From Tetrahymena thermophila SB210 (lineage: Eukaryota; Ciliophora; Oligohymenophorea; Hymenostomatida; Tetrahymenidae), in assembly GCF_000189635.1 (NCBI RefSeq), contig NW_002476534.1, positions 248,001-312,000 of the forward strand: 64,000 nt of DNA. The letters are read 5' to 3'. Of this stretch, positions 63,094 through 64,000 are shown piece by piece. Every line of letters begins with the position of its first letter. Position 1 is the stretch's first letter. Both the position numbers and the translations under genes were made by a program. Below the pieces are notes generated by a model. It searched no databases and was not told where the DNA came from. It was given only the letters and a program-made list of their open reading frames with translations.

Positions 63094-64000
63094 TATCTTG
63101 ACAAATTATTAGTTAAATACTAAAAAGAAGATATTATATAATTGAAATACAAAAAAAATATATATTTATTTCTCTCTTTATCTTATTTCTTAACTTTTCT
63201 TTTAGTTTCTATTTAGAATCTATCAATTAATCAATGAATAATTCAGTGGTTTAATTCAATTCTAAACATAACAAAATCTTCGACTTTTCATTCATATTCA
63301 AATAGTAGCTAAAAAAGCTTATTTAGTCCTCTCATTTGCATTCATATTTGTATTCAAAAAGAATCTACAAGTATACCTACATGCATTCATACATACATAC
63401 TACCTACCTACCTACTTATTTTATTAATATAATTAAGGATACAAATTTTCCCTTAAATTAAAATTTAATAATTTTATTCTACTTTGTCTAAGCACAATTC
63501 CTTAATTCAAATATATCTTAATAAACTTCAAATGGTGTACTTAATCTACTTCAAATTAAATTAATATTATATTCTTTTAATATTCACACTATCTGTAATA
63601 TTTATATATACTATTAACAAAACTTTGAATTACAAAAGTGGTATCAAAATGTTTAAATAAACATTCCTTAAATTTAATTTTAGTTCTTAAATCTTAAAAT
63701 AAATGTTAAAAGTTTAACTTAATTCTGCAATATTTAAATAATATGGATTTCATACTTTATACTATGAATCTTAATACATTTAAAGATTATTTATGAACTT
63801 TTAATTATGTTTTATACATTAAACATTTTAATGATTTAATTTTAATTATTGGTTCATAAAATTAAGTTTCTCAAATATATTATATACTTAAAATTTATTT
63901 TATAATTTGTGAACAATTCTTTCATCACCTATTTTTTGAGTAAAGTCTTATTGCTTTTCTGTGATAAAATTTACAATATACTTCTATCACGACTTAGAAT
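63094..64000. other. right-hand flank, A+T-rich
   Basis: No gene is seen. A compound ATAC/CTAC microsatellite lies at about 63388-63415, in the probable promoter of the uL29m gene. Confidence 0.5.

Overview
The window reads as macronuclear DNA of a ciliate, very probably Tetrahymena (T. thermophila or a close relative). Every convincing gene uses TAA and TAG as glutamine and ends only at TGA. Intergenic DNA is extremely A+T rich. Introns are short, A+T rich and bounded by GT...AG. ORFs called with the standard code are therefore mostly fragments or shadows, and all models here were re-read with the ciliate code. Each model was checked for exon phase and total length divisible by three. No rRNA, tRNA, CRISPR, transposon or virus-like element was recognised.

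Layout. 0.3-1.5 kb: coiled-coil protein (+). 2.9-5.9 kb: tandem pair of unrecognised paralogs (+). 7.0-8.4 kb: papain-family cysteine protease (+). 9.3-11.8 kb: OSCA/TMEM63-like membrane protein (-). 13.0-17.6 kb: zinc-finger-like, coiled-coil gene (+) whose 3' third appears to be about 35 micro-exons, most of them 3 or 6 nt long. 18.7-22.5 kb: NEK kinase with a long Gln/Asn-rich tail (-). 23.9-26.1 kb: nicotinate phosphoribosyltransferase (-). 27.8-29.6 kb: CCR4-NOT subunit NOT3 (+). 31.6-31.9 kb: ribosomal protein eS12 (-). 33.0-35.0 kb: splicing ubiquitin ligase PRP19 (-). 35.0-38.5 kb: empty A+T-rich stretch. 38.5-40.3 kb: sugar-transporter-like MFS protein (+). 42.0-44.0 kb: CHFR-like FHA/RING/PBZ protein (+). 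46.0-46.5 kb: nucleoside diphosphate kinase (+). 47.7-49.0 kb: small membrane protein (+). 50.2-53.4 kb: dynamin-related GTPase (+). 54.0-56.8 kb: LMBRD2-like protein (+). 57.5-60.6 kb: prominin-like protein (-). 61.8-63.1 kb: mitochondrial ribosomal protein uL29m (-).

The genes are mostly unrelated housekeeping and cell-surface functions spaced by about 0.4-3.5 kb of A+T-rich DNA. Each appears to have its own promoter and there is no operon logic. The only obvious local duplication of genes is the pair at 2.9-5.9 kb.

The strongest candidate for something undescribed is the micro-exon field at 15.06-17.61 kb. There AG-(3n nt)-GT units recur at a regular spacing of about 50-65 nt, every unit keeps frame, and the chain ends in a normal-looking terminal exon.
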